A stretch of 64,000 bases of DNA from Robiginitalea myxolifaciens (lineage in GTDB: Bacteria > Bacteroidota > Bacteroidia > Flavobacteriales > Flavobacteriaceae), in contig NZ_FOYQ01000001.1 of NCBI RefSeq assembly GCF_900115205.1, positions 1,391,240 through 1,455,239 on the forward strand. Reading direction: 5' to 3'. Below, in pieces: positions 19,240 through 27,982 of this stretch; the first letter of the stretch is position 1; every line of letters starts with the position of its first letter. The notes beneath the pieces were generated by a model. It was given only the letters and a program-made list of their open reading frames with translations. It had not been told where the DNA came from and searched no databases. The position numbers and the translations under genes are program-made.

Positions 19240-19267
19240 ATTTTTAAGTTTAAGTGTTTATCAGAGG

Positions 19268-19298
19268 CAAATGTAAGTTGTTAAATATTATTAACAAA
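19268..19298 (-). promoter_or_regulatory. ompA promoter (TTTG-N19-TACATTTG)
   Basis: On the minus strand TTTG (19298-19295) and TACATTTG (19275-19268) are separated by 19 bases and match the Bacteroidota -33/-7 consensus fully. The ompA ATG lies 28 bases downstream. This is the clearest promoter in the window. Confidence 0.85.
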
Positions 19299-19345
19299 AT
19301 CAAAACCCTATTTTTTTCAAGGGGTTTTCCTAGTGTTTTCGGGGC

Positions 19346-20539
19346 TCAGATAACCCCCAATTCACGACCCACTTCAGTGAATGCCGCAATGGCCTTATCG
19401 AGGTGTTCGCGGGTATGGGCAGCGCTTAATTGAACCCGGATTCTGGCTTTCCCTTTGGGAACTACCGGATAGAAGAACCCGATAACGTAAATGCCCCGCT
19501 CCAATAATTTGTCGGCCATATCCTGTGAGAGTTTGGCGTCGTAAAGCATTACAGGCACAATGGCACTATCTCCATCGATTATATCAAAGCCCCGCGCTTT
19601 CATTTCTTTTTTGAAATACGCCGTGTTCTCGTCGAGCTTCAGCTTTAGAGAGTTATCGGAAGACAACAATTCAAAAACTTTGATGGATGCACCGACTATA
19701 GCGGGCGCCAGACTGTTCGAAAACAAATAGGGACGGGAACATTGTCGGAGCATTTCAATAATTTCCTTCTTACCCGTGGTATATCCTCCCATAGCGCCTC
19801 CCATAGCTTTACCCAGGGTACCGGTAATAATATCGATGCGACCCAATACCCCTTTTTCCTCCAGGGTACCAATTCCGGTTTCTCCTATAAAACCGGTGGC
19901 GTGGCACTCGTCGATCATGACCAGCGCATCATAAGCATCTGCCAAATCACAAATCTCATCCAGGGGAGCCACCAGCCCATCCATGGAAAATACCCCGTCG
20001 GTTACAATGATCTTAAATCGAGCACCGTCGGCCTGAGCCTGTTTGAGCTGGGCTTCCAGGGAAGTCATATCTCCATTGTCATAACGATACCGCTTGGCCT
20101 TACACAGCCGAACACCATCGATAATAGAAGCGTGATTCAGGGAATCCGAGATAATGGCATCCTCAGGTCCCAGCAAGGGTTCAAAGACTCCCCCGTTGGC
20201 ATCAAATGCAGCAGCATATAATATGGTATCCTCGGTACCGTAGAAATCTGCAATGGTTTGCTCTAACTTTTTGTGGATGTCCTGGGTCCCGCAGATAAAT
20301 CGCACTGAAGACATCCCAAAACCATGAGAATCGAGGGTGTCCTTGGCGGCCTGTACCACGTCAGGATGGGCCGAAAGCCCGAGATAGTTATTCGCGCAAA
20401 AGTTCAGCACCTCCTGTCCGGTGGAAATTCGGATCACCGGACCCTGCGGGGAGGTAATTACCCGCTCCTTTTTAAATAGCCCCGCTTCGCGTATGGCCTC
20501 GAGTTCTTCAGTCAGATAGTCTTTAATTGTTCCGTACAT
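19346..20539 (-). CDS. kbl: Glycine C-acetyltransferase (2-amino-3-ketobutyrate CoA ligase)
   Basis: PLP enzyme that converts 2-amino-3-oxobutyrate and CoA to glycine and acetyl-CoA in threonine breakdown. The 397 residues match the family. The start [22 protein letters not shown] is close to known Kbl proteins. [24 protein letters not shown] and [14 protein letters not shown] (PLP lysine) are present. The partner threonine dehydrogenase is not in the window. It follows addA by 15 bases and is probably on the same transcript. Confidence 0.95.
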   Translation of the reverse strand: MYGTIKDYLTEELEAIREAGLFKKERVITSPQGPVIRISTGQEVLNFCANNYLGLSAHPDVVQAAKDTLDSHGFGMSSVRFICGTQDIHKKLEQTIADFYGTEDTILYAAAFDANGGVFEPLLGPEDAIISDSLNHASIIDGVRLCKAKRYRYDNGDMTSLEAQLKQAQADGARFKIIVTDGVFSMDGLVAPLDEICDLADAYDALVMIDECHATGFIGETGIGTLEEKGVLGRIDIITGTLGKAMGGAMGGYTTGKKEIIEMLRQCSRPYLFSNSLAPAIVGASIKVFELLSSDNSLKLKLDENTAYFKKEMKARGFDIIDGDSAIVPVMLYDAKLSQDMADKLLERGIYVIGFFYPVVPKGKARIRVQLSAAHTREHLDKAIAAFTEVGRELGVI

Positions 20540-20554
20540 AGCTGGATATTCTGT

Positions 20555-23500
20555 TTACAGATAGTCTAAGTTAATTTGATTGGCCTGGGTATATACTAAA
20601 ATAGCAGCTTCCATTTCCAGGCCCATGGCTTCGATGGCATCGGCGTATGATTGCAACTGCATCCGGTGCTCCGGTTTGGGCTGGCCGGTCTTGTAATCAA
20701 GAATGGCCGCTTTTGACCCAATAAGCACGAGCCGATCCGGCCGTAAAATTACCGCTTTTCCAGAGAAGAGTTCGCGTTCGTTAAGGACCGTAAGGCCTTC
20801 CTCGAAATAGGGGGCCAATTCGGGATGATTTACTATGTCCGCCATCATCCTGCGCACTTCGGGAATGTCTTCAGCCATAAGTTCTCCTTCCCGTACTAAT
20901 TGATCCAGTGCGGTTGGTACATCTTGTGCGGTATGGATCAGGCTCATGCCGTAGTGCAGCAGGTTTCCGAACTCTTTTGCTTTACCCTGATCCCGGGCCC
21001 AATCGGTGCCAGGCCGGGTGACTACGCGGAGCTTCAGGTCCTCATACTGGGTAGGGGTAAAAGGGATGGATTCACCCGGAGGGATTGTACCCGAAGTTCC
21101 CGGGGGGAGTTTCCCGAAAGTATAAACGTTGTTTTCTGCTGTCCATAACCCCTTAGTTTTTAAAAATTCGGCGTACAGACCCGGATAGTTCTGCAAGGGA
21201 TCCGACTTGCCTTTACCAGGCGGTTCGCTCAATACGAACAACGCATCCCTGGCCCGGGTATGCGCTACATACAGGACATTCAGGAAATCGAGTTTCATGT
21301 GTTCCCGCTCCTGAATAAAGGTTGCTGTTGCCGGGGGATAGTGCTCCAGATCTGCTTTGTTGTTCACGCGTAAAAAAGGGAAATCGGCAAATTCGCTTTT
21401 GGGTAGGGGGACCCAGATTTTATCTCCGGGACGTCTGGACAACCGGTGGGTGGCAAAGGGCAGGATTACCACGGGGAATTCCAGGCCCTTGGATTTATGA
21501 ATGGTCATTAGCCTCACGGCGCGCTGACCGTCGGGAGATTTAAGGCTGAGGTCATTATTGCGGAGCGTCCAGGCCTCCAGGAAACTATGGATCCCCTTAT
21601 CTCCTCGATTTCCCGTTTCCAGGCAAAAATCCAGCAAGGCTGTGACATAGGGAGTGGCATCCCCGGCCAGGTCAAATCGGGCTGTTGCCGTTTCGAGGAT
21701 ATCATATACCGATTCCCCGGTAAACGCCGACGTCCTGAAATTGTACTCCCTTTCCAGAAAGGTCGGAAGGGCGGGCAGTTTTTCGATGATCCATGCATGG
21801 GCGTTTTCTGATTCCGGACAGAGGAAGCGCAGTAGCCCTAGGCGGAAATTTGCGTCTTCGGGATTCCTCAAATGCTCCAGCAAATCGATCAAAAACTGTA
21901 TTGCCGGGTGGTTCCGGAGCAACAAGGTTTCCGAGGAAATAATGGGGATGTCGGCCTCGGTAAGGGCAAGGGAGAGTTTTTCTCCTTCCTTTCGGCTGCG
22001 TGTCAGGATGCAAATAGCCTCCCAGCCGTATCCCGCATCCTGTAATTCCTGTAGGATTTCGATAACCCGGGTTGCATGGATGTTGTCTTCGTCAGCCTCA
22101 TCATTGGACAGTAACTCCAGACGCACCAGTCCGATCTGATCGGATTGGCCTTGTTGCCGGCTGGTTGTCGCGTACAGCTGCGCGTAGTCTTCCCGATCAA
22201 AAATCCGTGAGGCGAACTCGAAGAGCTCATTGTTGAATTCAACCAGCGTTTTCCTACTTCTGTAATTGTGTTCCAGGGTTTGCTGGGCAACAGGAAGGCT
22301 AAAAGGCCGTTCGGCACCTGAAGCCAGGTCAATGAACTGCTCCGCGTCCCCGCCCCGCCAACGATAGATCGCTTGCTTGGCATCACCAACCAGGATAAGC
22401 TGGCCCTGATCCTCCGGGCGTTCTGCACTGGTAAGGGCATGATCGACCAGGGGGATGAGGTTTTTCCACTGCATTCGCGAGGTATCCTGAAATTCGTCGA
22501 TCAGGTAATACCGGAATTGCTCCCCTAGTTTTTCGTACAGGTATGGAGCAGGCTGATCGGACAATTCATCCGCAATGATGCGGTTGAAGTAGGCAATGGG
22601 AAGCAGGCCCTCCTCTGCTTCGAGTTGATTCAGTTCGGCCCCCAGTAAACCAATAAGCGTGAAGGGGCCGAAATTGCGTTTGGCATTTTCATAGAAGGCA
22701 TGGGCATATAGCACTTCCTTAACGCGCTGGAACATGGGAGTGAATTCCTCCAGTAAACCATCCATGATGGCTTTCTTTTCAGGTTCCCGGGATTTGGGGT
22801 ACAGGGGCTCGTTTCCAAAATTTTGTTTCCATTTGGCTTCGAAGTCCGGGGTAAAATCACCAGCTGCAATCTTTTGCAGGAAAGCCGGGAAAAAGCCCCG
22901 GGTAAAATCAGCGGGTTCCAGCCCTGTTGTTGCAATGCGTTCTAACATCTCCCGGACCAGGGTCACGACTTCTTTTTCAGAGGCTTTCAGGTGCGCCTCT
23001 ATGGCGGCATTAAGTTCCAGGTAGTCCTCAATTTTTTTATCCCGCAGGGCGCGCAAGAAGGGCATGTCCACTTCGCTGAAGACCGAAGCGCCCATGTCCT
23101 GGAGGTCCAGGGACAGGTCCCAATGCCTGTCCTCTGCCGATTTTTCCAGGGCAAAATTCAGCAGCAACTCGGTGATTACCGGTTCATTCCCCGCTTTTTC
23201 CACCAAATGTGCTACCGCCCTGCTGAGCAGGTCGTCTGTGTCCAGCACCACCTCAAATCCTGAGGAAAGGCCCAACTCCCGGGAAAAAGTCCTTAGGATC
23301 CTGTGGTTGAACGTGTCTATGGTCGAGACATCAAAGTAGGCGTAGTTATGCAGGATAAGACGGAGCATGCGCTGGGAACGCCGCTGTAGTGCTTCAGCGG
23401 AGATTCCCAATTCTTGTTTGAGATCCTCAAAAAGGGGCAGGAATTTTTCCTCCGGGTTGTCCTTTCCAAAGGCCATCAGGGCGTTGAGTATCCGGGACTT

Positions 23501-23668
23501 TAGTTCACCTACCGCTTTATTGGTAAAGGTTATAGCCAGGATATTTCTGAAGCGCAGAGATTCCGGTGCGGAAAACAGGAGGAAGAGGTAGGTCCGGGTA
23601 AGAGTGTACGTCTTCCCGGAACCCGCCGAAGCGTTATAGATTTGAAACGGGGAAGTATCCTGTGGCAT
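20555..23668 (-). CDS. addA: AddA-like UvrD/RecB-type helicase-nuclease
   Basis: Helicase-nuclease subunit for double-strand-break processing, about 1037 residues. The N-terminal Walker A is YNASAGSGKTYTLTRTYL. Helicase motifs DEFQDTSRMQW, LVGDAKQAIYRWRGGD, LEHNYRS and MTIHKSKGLEFPVVILPF follow. The C-terminal RecB-type nuclease has GNLLHYGMSLIH, RPDRLVLIGS and AILDYKTGQ. ATG at 23668 (MPQDTSPFQ) is chosen over a TTG six codons upstream. addB lies downstream beyond kbl and ompA. Confidence 0.92.
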   Translation of the reverse strand: MPQDTSPFQIYNASAGSGKTYTLTRTYLFLLFSAPESLRFRNILAITFTNKAVGELKSRILNALMAFGKDNPEEKFLPLFEDLKQELGISAEALQRRSQRMLRLILHNYAYFDVSTIDTFNHRILRTFSRELGLSSGFEVVLDTDDLLSRAVAHLVEKAGNEPVITELLLNFALEKSAEDRHWDLSLDLQDMGASVFSEVDMPFLRALRDKKIEDYLELNAAIEAHLKASEKEVVTLVREMLERIATTGLEPADFTRGFFPAFLQKIAAGDFTPDFEAKWKQNFGNEPLYPKSREPEKKAIMDGLLEEFTPMFQRVKEVLYAHAFYENAKRNFGPFTLIGLLGAELNQLEAEEGLLPIAYFNRIIADELSDQPAPYLYEKLGEQFRYYLIDEFQDTSRMQWKNLIPLVDHALTSAERPEDQGQLILVGDAKQAIYRWRGGDAEQFIDLASGAERPFSLPVAQQTLEHNYRSRKTLVEFNNELFEFASRIFDREDYAQLYATTSRQQGQSDQIGLVRLELLSNDEADEDNIHATRVIEILQELQDAGYGWEAICILTRSRKEGEKLSLALTEADIPIISSETLLLRNHPAIQFLIDLLEHLRNPEDANFRLGLLRFLCPESENAHAWIIEKLPALPTFLEREYNFRTSAFTGESVYDILETATARFDLAGDATPYVTALLDFCLETGNRGDKGIHSFLEAWTLRNNDLSLKSPDGQRAVRLMTIHKSKGLEFPVVILPFATHRLSRRPGDKIWVPLPKSEFADFPFLRVNNKADLEHYPPATATFIQEREHMKLDFLNVLYVAHTRARDALFVLSEPPGKGKSDPLQNYPGLYAEFLKTKGLWTAENNVYTFGKLPPGTSGTIPPGESIPFTPTQYEDLKLRVVTRPGTDWARDQGKAKEFGNLLHYGMSLIHTAQDVPTALDQLVREGELMAEDIPEVRRMMADIVNHPELAPYFEEGLTVLNERELFSGKAVILRPDRLVLIGSKAAILDYKTGQPKPEHRMQLQSYADAIEAMGLEMEAAILVYTQANQINLDYL

Positions 23669-23737
23669 CCCTTGCAAAATAAGCAAACGCGCGGGGTTCT
23701 TAACAATATCTTAGCGGAAAGTAACTGTTAAAACCCT

Positions 23738-23745
23738 TAACTTTG
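23738..23745 (+). promoter_or_regulatory. Putative -7 element for sodA
   Basis: TAACTTTG matches TAnnTTTG exactly, 37 bases before the sodA ATG. The -33 region is weak (TTA about 24 bases upstream). Confidence 0.5.
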
Positions 23746-23782
23746 AGCTTTATCGAATTTCACACCTAAAAACAGAAAATAT

Positions 23783-24391
23783 ATGTCATTTCAGTTACCT
23801 AATTTGCCGTACGCTTATGACGCTTTGGAGCCTCATATCGACGCGCGCACTATGGAAATCCACCATACAAAACACCACAACGGATACACCACCAAACTCA
23901 ACGGAGCTATTGAAGGGACAGACCTCGCCGGGCAGTCTATTGAAGATATCCTCGGCGGACTCGATATGAATAATGGAGCTGTAAGGAATAATGGAGGCGG
24001 TTTTTATAACCACTGCTTATTCTGGGAAGTTATGTCACCCGATGGTGGCGGGGAGCCTTCTGGCGAACTGGCAGCAGCCATCAATGATGCGTTCGGGAGT
24101 TTCGAAGGATTTAAAGAAAAGTTCAGTTCAGCCGCGGGAACGCGATTCGGTTCCGGATGGGCCTGGCTATGCGTCCACCCTGGAGGTAAATTGGAAGTTT
24201 GCTCAACACCAAACCAGGACAATCCACTAATGCCCGGTGTAGGATGTGAGGGCTACCCAATCCTCGGGATTGATGTTTGGGAACACGCCTATTATCTGAA
24301 CTATCAGAATCGTCGCCCGGATTATATTGCGGCATTTTTCAACGTCGTCAACTGGGATAAGGTTTCTGCTGAGTACGCCAGTCATAAATAG
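23783..24391 (+). CDS. sodA: Superoxide dismutase (Fe/Mn family, Mn-type signature)
   Basis: Dismutates superoxide to peroxide and oxygen. The 202-residue chain has metal-ligand segments [30 protein letters not shown] and [20 protein letters not shown]. Gly-Gly before the second His and Gln in STPNQDNPL are features of manganese rather than iron enzymes, but cambialistic members exist, so the metal is inferred. No signal peptide, so it is cytosolic. It is a single gene with a terminator just downstream. Confidence 0.95.
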   Translation: MSFQLPNLPYAYDALEPHIDARTMEIHHTKHHNGYTTKLNGAIEGTDLAGQSIEDILGGLDMNNGAVRNNGGGFYNHCLFWEVMSPDGGGEPSGELAAAINDAFGSFEGFKEKFSSAAGTRFGSGWAWLCVHPGGKLEVCSTPNQDNPLMPGVGCEGYPILGIDVWEHAYYLNYQNRRPDYIAAFFNVVNWDKVSAEYASHK

Positions 24392-24410
24392 AACAATACC
24401 GCTTAAAGAG

Positions 24411-24442
24411 AAAACCCCGGGGTATTCCCTCGGGGTTTTTTT
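24411..24442 (+). terminator. Intrinsic terminator of sodA
   Basis: ACCCCGGGG pairs with the CCCTCGGGGT segment with an A-run before and a T7 run after. It begins 19 bases after the sodA stop. Confidence 0.85.
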
Positions 24443-24455
24443 ATGCGATACCTTA

Positions 24456-24530
24456 AATAGAAAAGGGCGGAGCAAGCTCCACCCTTTTCATCCCAAATCT
24501 TACCATAAACTTAACCTACTTATGCTATGG
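24456..24530 (-). ncRNA. Putative small RNA, copy 1 of 3
   Basis: Read on the minus strand, the unit starts with CCATAGCATAAGTAGG at 24530, runs through a core of about 40 bases ending AAGATTTGGG, then forms a terminator hairpin (GGGTGGAGC/GCTCCGCCC) with a T-rich tail, about 75 nt in all. Its promoter fits the Bacteroidota consensus: TTTG-N19-TAATTTAG. In the core this copy has T where the other two have C, which gives a CCATA/TATGG pairing at the 5' end. The same core recurs at 24663-24736 and 24904-24978. No protein role is apparent. It could belong to a known flavobacterial RNA family; a covariance search would tell. Confidence 0.7.
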
Positions 24531-24536
24531 CAGGGA

Positions 24537-24567
24537 CTAAATTACTGGTATTAAGAGAAATAACAAA
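24537..24567 (-). promoter_or_regulatory. Promoter of small RNA copy 1
   Basis: TTTG (24567-24564), 19 bases, then TAATTTAG (24544-24537) on the minus strand. The conserved RNA core starts 6 bases after the -7 element, which fits a transcription start at or near its first base. Confidence 0.65.
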
Positions 24568-24662
24568 GAAATTAAGGGAAATTTTAAGTTCTTCGCCCCT
24601 TGTCAGCTGCGGTAATTTAAGTCGAAACGGACTACAGAGGCGTTAATTCTTTGGGTATCAAC

Positions 24663-24736
24663 AAATAAAAAAGGCAAGGTTATCCCTTGCCTTTTTCCCC
24701 AAATCTTACCATGAACTTAACCTACTTATGCTATGG
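24663..24736 (-). ncRNA. Putative small RNA, copy 2 of 3
   Basis: Minus-strand unit of about 74 nt with the same 5' core (starts at 24736), followed by a hairpin AAGGCAAGG/CCTTGCCTT and a T6 tail. TATTTTCG (24749-24742) stands 5 bases upstream with TTTC 19 bases further up. The stem sequence is unlike copies 1 and 3 but pairs fully, so structure rather than sequence is kept in the 3' part. A ten-codon frame starting MVRFG lies inside; it ends in the hairpin. Confidence 0.7.
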
Positions 24737-24903
24737 TGATCCGAAAATAAGGCGGGCTTCCGGATGCCGAAAAGGTTTTGGATAAACGGGGGAGAAAACC
24801 GATGAATGACCCGATCCCAATACAATATGTAAGAACCGGTATTTTTTGTTGTGGAAATTACGCGCAAAAAATGTAAGAAGGCCAAAGGGTGCGCGGGGTT
24901 CAG

Positions 24904-24978
24904 AAAATAAAAAAGGTGGAGAAACTCCACCTTTTTTGCCCCAAATCTTACCATGAACTTAACCTACTTATGCTATGG
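24904..24978 (-). ncRNA. Putative small RNA, copy 3 of 3
   Basis: Minus-strand unit of about 75 nt, core starting at 24978, hairpin AAAAGGTGGAG/CTCCACCTTTT with a T6 tail. The -7-like element is TACCTTAG (24991-24984), again 5 bases before the core, but no TTG is seen at the -33 position, so this copy has the weakest promoter. The core differs from copy 2 by no base that I can find. It is the copy nearest to the end of purF. Confidence 0.65.
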
Positions 24979-25040
24979 CATTTCTAAGGTATGCAGGGTT
25001 GCTCCGGATAGGTCGATTAATCCGATTAAAGGTGAATTTT

Positions 25041-25076
25041 ATCGATGAAATGCAGTTTTTTGTGCATTTCATCGAT
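25041..25076 (+). other. 14-bp perfect hairpin after purF
   Basis: ATCGATGAAATGCA (25041-25054) pairs perfectly with 25063-25076 around an 8-base loop GTTTTTTG. A T-run follows on the plus strand, while on the minus strand, where purF ends 5 bases away, the downstream side is A-rich. It may still end or protect the purF transcript, or stop plus-strand read-through. Confidence 0.6.
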
Positions 25077-25080
25077 TTTT

Positions 25081-26973
25081 CTAGTACGCTCGTTGATTTT
25101 TCCCCTCGTAAAAATTCATAAACGCACGGTTTACCACGCGGTTTCCGCCGGGTGTAGGATAATCACCGGTAAAGTACCAGTCGCCCAGGTTATGCGGGCA
25201 AGCCTGGTGCAGGTTTTCGATGGTTTGGTAGATTATCTGCACCTCAGCTTTTATTTCAGTAGGACTGAGTAATTCTGCGATCTTAACGGATAATTCCTCA
25301 GCGGTAAACGGTTCGTAGAATGCCTTGACAAAATTTTCTGGTTCTGCCTCTTCAGCAGACGCCTGGCACTGCTTGTATATGTCTTCGATGACCTCTGTCG
25401 TGCCCCGATCCTGGTGCAGCGCGTAGGCAGCCCGGAAGGCGATGAAGTCTTCCAGCTTTGCCATATCGATTCCGTAACAATCCGGATAACGGATTTGAGG
25501 AGCAGAGGAAATGACAATGATCTTTTTAGGGCCCAAGCGGTCCAAAATACGGAGGATACTTTTTTTCAGGGTGGTTCCCCGAACAATACTATCGTCTATA
25601 ATCGCCAGATAATCGCCGGGGTTTACAGAACCGTATGAAATATCGTAAACGTGGGCGACCAGATCGTCCCGGCTGCTATCCTGAGTGATAAAGGTCCTCA
25701 GCTTGGCATCTTTGATCGCTACTTTTTCGATCCGGGGCCGAACATCCAGGATCTCGTGAAGTTCCTCACGGGTCATCTCAGGTCCCCGGGCCAGGATTTG
25801 TTCTTCCTTTTTCGCATTGAGGTAATTCTGAGCTTCCCGCAGCATTCCCAAAAAGGAAGTTTCCGCCGTGTTGGGGATGTAAGAGAATACCGTGTGCCGC
25901 AAATCTTCGTCAATAGCCTTCAGGATTTGTGGAAATAGCAACCGCCCCAGTTCTTTACGCTCTTCGTAGATCTCTTTGTCGTTACCACGTGAGAAATATA
26001 TGCGTTCAAAAGAACAGGCTTTGCGCTGTCTGGGTTCCTGGATTTGCTCGACGGAAAGCCCGCCGTCTTTTTTGACGATCACGGCTGCTCCCGGAGGCAA
26101 CTCCTTTACCTGGTCATAAGAGGTATTGAAAACGGTTTGAATCGCCGGCCGTTCTGAGGCAACCACAACCACTTCGTCGTCCTGATAGTAATAGGCAGGG
26201 CGAATCCCGGATGGATCCCTGAGGACAAAGGCATCCCCATGGCCCACCAAACCGGCCATGGCGTATCCGCCATCCCAGTTCTTAGACGATTTTCTCAGGA
26301 TTTTCCCCAATTTGAGTCGTTCTGCGATAAGCGGGGTTGCTTCGAGCTTGGTGAATCCCTCTTTCTTGATTTGCTTGTAAAGCTTGGCTACGGCATCGTC
26401 CAGAAAGTGTCCGATTTTCTCCATCACCGTAATGGTGTCGGCCATTTCCTTAGGATGCTGACCCAGGGTCACGAGGTTGTCAAAAAGTTCCCGGACATTG
26501 GTCATGTTGAAATTCCCTGCAACGATCAGGTTCCGGTGCATCCAGTTGTTTTGGCGGAGGAAAGGGTGAACACTCTCGATACTGTTTTTCCCAAAGGTGC
26601 CGTAGCGCACATGTCCGAGGAGTAGTTCCCCTACATAGGGAATATGCTCCTTTTGCCATTGTGTATCGGTAGTGCGGTCCGGGTTTTCTTTCAGGGCCGT
26701 ATTGATCCGTGCGTTGATCTGGTCAAAGATATCCTGGATCGGCTGAGAGGCATTTGACCGTACCCGACTCATGTAGCGTTGGCCGGGAGCCATATCCAGT
26801 TTGATGCTCGCAAAGCCCGCACCGTCCTGACCGCGATTGTGCTGCTTTTCCATCATCAGGTACATTTTGTTTACCCCGTAAAAGGCCGTACCATATTTTT
26901 CCTGATAGTATTCGAGGGGTTTAAGAAGGCGGATTAATGAGATCCCGCATTCGTGTTTGATGGCGTCGCTCAT
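25081..26973 (-). CDS. Amidophosphoribosyltransferase family protein, long form
   Basis: Class II glutamine amidotransferase fused to a phosphoribosyltransferase, as in PurF, which makes phosphoribosylamine from PRPP and glutamine. The N-terminal nucleophile is Cys9 in KHECGISLIRL, and HNRGQDGAGFASIKL is the Ntn-hydrolase segment. The PRPP site is YLAIIDDSIVRGTTLKKSILRIL. At 630 residues it is longer than ordinary PurF (about 500), with extra sequence in the glutaminase half and at the C-terminus. It may be a second PurF-type paralogue, so I leave the symbol blank. It ends the purN-rnh-pfkB run. Confidence 0.85.
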   Translation of the reverse strand: MSDAIKHECGISLIRLLKPLEYYQEKYGTAFYGVNKMYLMMEKQHNRGQDGAGFASIKLDMAPGQRYMSRVRSNASQPIQDIFDQINARINTALKENPDRTTDTQWQKEHIPYVGELLLGHVRYGTFGKNSIESVHPFLRQNNWMHRNLIVAGNFNMTNVRELFDNLVTLGQHPKEMADTITVMEKIGHFLDDAVAKLYKQIKKEGFTKLEATPLIAERLKLGKILRKSSKNWDGGYAMAGLVGHGDAFVLRDPSGIRPAYYYQDDEVVVVASERPAIQTVFNTSYDQVKELPPGAAVIVKKDGGLSVEQIQEPRQRKACSFERIYFSRGNDKEIYEERKELGRLLFPQILKAIDEDLRHTVFSYIPNTAETSFLGMLREAQNYLNAKKEEQILARGPEMTREELHEILDVRPRIEKVAIKDAKLRTFITQDSSRDDLVAHVYDISYGSVNPGDYLAIIDDSIVRGTTLKKSILRILDRLGPKKIIVISSAPQIRYPDCYGIDMAKLEDFIAFRAAYALHQDRGTTEVIEDIYKQCQASAEEAEPENFVKAFYEPFTAEELSVKIAELLSPTEIKAEVQIIYQTIENLHQACPHNLGDWYFTGDYPTPGGNRVVNRAFMNFYEGKNQRAY

Positions 26974-27006
26974 GCTCGCAATAATGTCAATTTAGCCTGT
27001 GGCCGG

Positions 27007-27936
27007 TTAGGGTTCAATCTCGATATCAAATTGGGTTAGTTCGCGGAAAGCCGCTAACCTTTCAGCCAGCTCGCCTGGGGTTACTTCCTGCAAGCGTTCC
27101 GTTCCAAATCGTTCTACGCAAAAAGAGGCCAGGTTAGAGCCATGGATAATCGCGTTTTTAAGCTGGTCAAAGGACAAATTCCCGGATTGTGCCAGGTAAC
27201 CCGCAAATCCTCCGGCAAAGGTGTCCCCGGCCCCGGTAGGGTCAAAGACTTCTTCGAGGGGCAGGGCCGGAGCAAAGAAGATCCGGTCGTTCTCAAACAG
27301 CAGGGCCCCGTTCTCTCCTTTCTTGATTACGACAAACCGCGGTCCCATCGCTGAGATTTTAGTGGCGGCCCTGACCAGGGAATATTCCCCACTGAGTTGC
27401 CGGGCTTCCTCGTCGTTGATCGTGATTACATCGCAGCGACTGATGACTTCCATTAAGGTATCCCAGGTGTGCTCCATCCAAAAATTCATGGTATCCAGTA
27501 CAACCAGCCTGGGGCTGGGTTCCATCTGTTCGATTACCTGAAGTTGTACCTGGGGATGCAGGTTACCCAGCATTAGGATATCTGCATCGCGGTAATCTTC
27601 GGGAACCTGCGGGTCAAAATCAGCGAGGACATTGAGTTCGGTAACCAGGGTATCCCTCTTGTTGAGATCGTTGTGATAACGACCACTCCAGAAAAAGGTT
27701 TTACCCCCATTGACGATTTCTACCCCACTGAGATCGATACCCCGGTCCTTGAGCAGATCCAGGTATACAGGTGGAAAATCGTCGCCCACAACGGAAACGA
27801 TGGCGGCGTCGGTTTTGAAGTGGGAAGCGGCCAGGCCAATAAATGTAGCGGCTCCCCCTAGTATTTTATCAGTTTTTCCGAAAGGCGTTTCAATAGCGTC
27901 AAAAGCCAGTGTGCCCACAATCAGAAGTTTGCCCAT
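27007..27936 (-). CDS. PfkB family sugar/nucleoside kinase
   Basis: Ribokinase-like kinase of 309 residues. The N-terminus MGKLLIVGTLAFDAIETPFG and LGGAATFIGLAASHF form the substrate side. The anion hole and catalytic base are in FDPTGAGDTFAGGFAGYLA. Substrate specificity is not readable; adenosine, ribose or fructose-type sugars are all possible. It lies between rnh and purF, 33 bases before the latter, so a role in nucleoside or ribose salvage is plausible but is inference. Confidence 0.88.
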   Translation of the reverse strand: MGKLLIVGTLAFDAIETPFGKTDKILGGAATFIGLAASHFKTDAAIVSVVGDDFPPVYLDLLKDRGIDLSGVEIVNGGKTFFWSGRYHNDLNKRDTLVTELNVLADFDPQVPEDYRDADILMLGNLHPQVQLQVIEQMEPSPRLVVLDTMNFWMEHTWDTLMEVISRCDVITINDEEARQLSGEYSLVRAATKISAMGPRFVVIKKGENGALLFENDRIFFAPALPLEEVFDPTGAGDTFAGGFAGYLAQSGNLSFDQLKNAIIHGSNLASFCVERFGTERLQEVTPGELAERLAAFRELTQFDIEIEP

Positions 27937-27982
27937 TCGCGGCGCTTAAATTTTGCTGCAAATATACGCTTTTACAATGGGA

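Noticed and set aside
24706-24954. 82-codon minus-strand frame across small RNA copies 2 and 3
   Set aside because: It starts in the RNA core of copy 3, runs through the terminator hairpin and ends in the next unit's core. Copies 1 and 2 do not keep the frame.
24456-24991. CRISPR-like array from three repeats
   Set aside because: The repeats are about 200 bases apart, each has its own promoter-like element and terminator, there are only three, and no cas gene is in the window.
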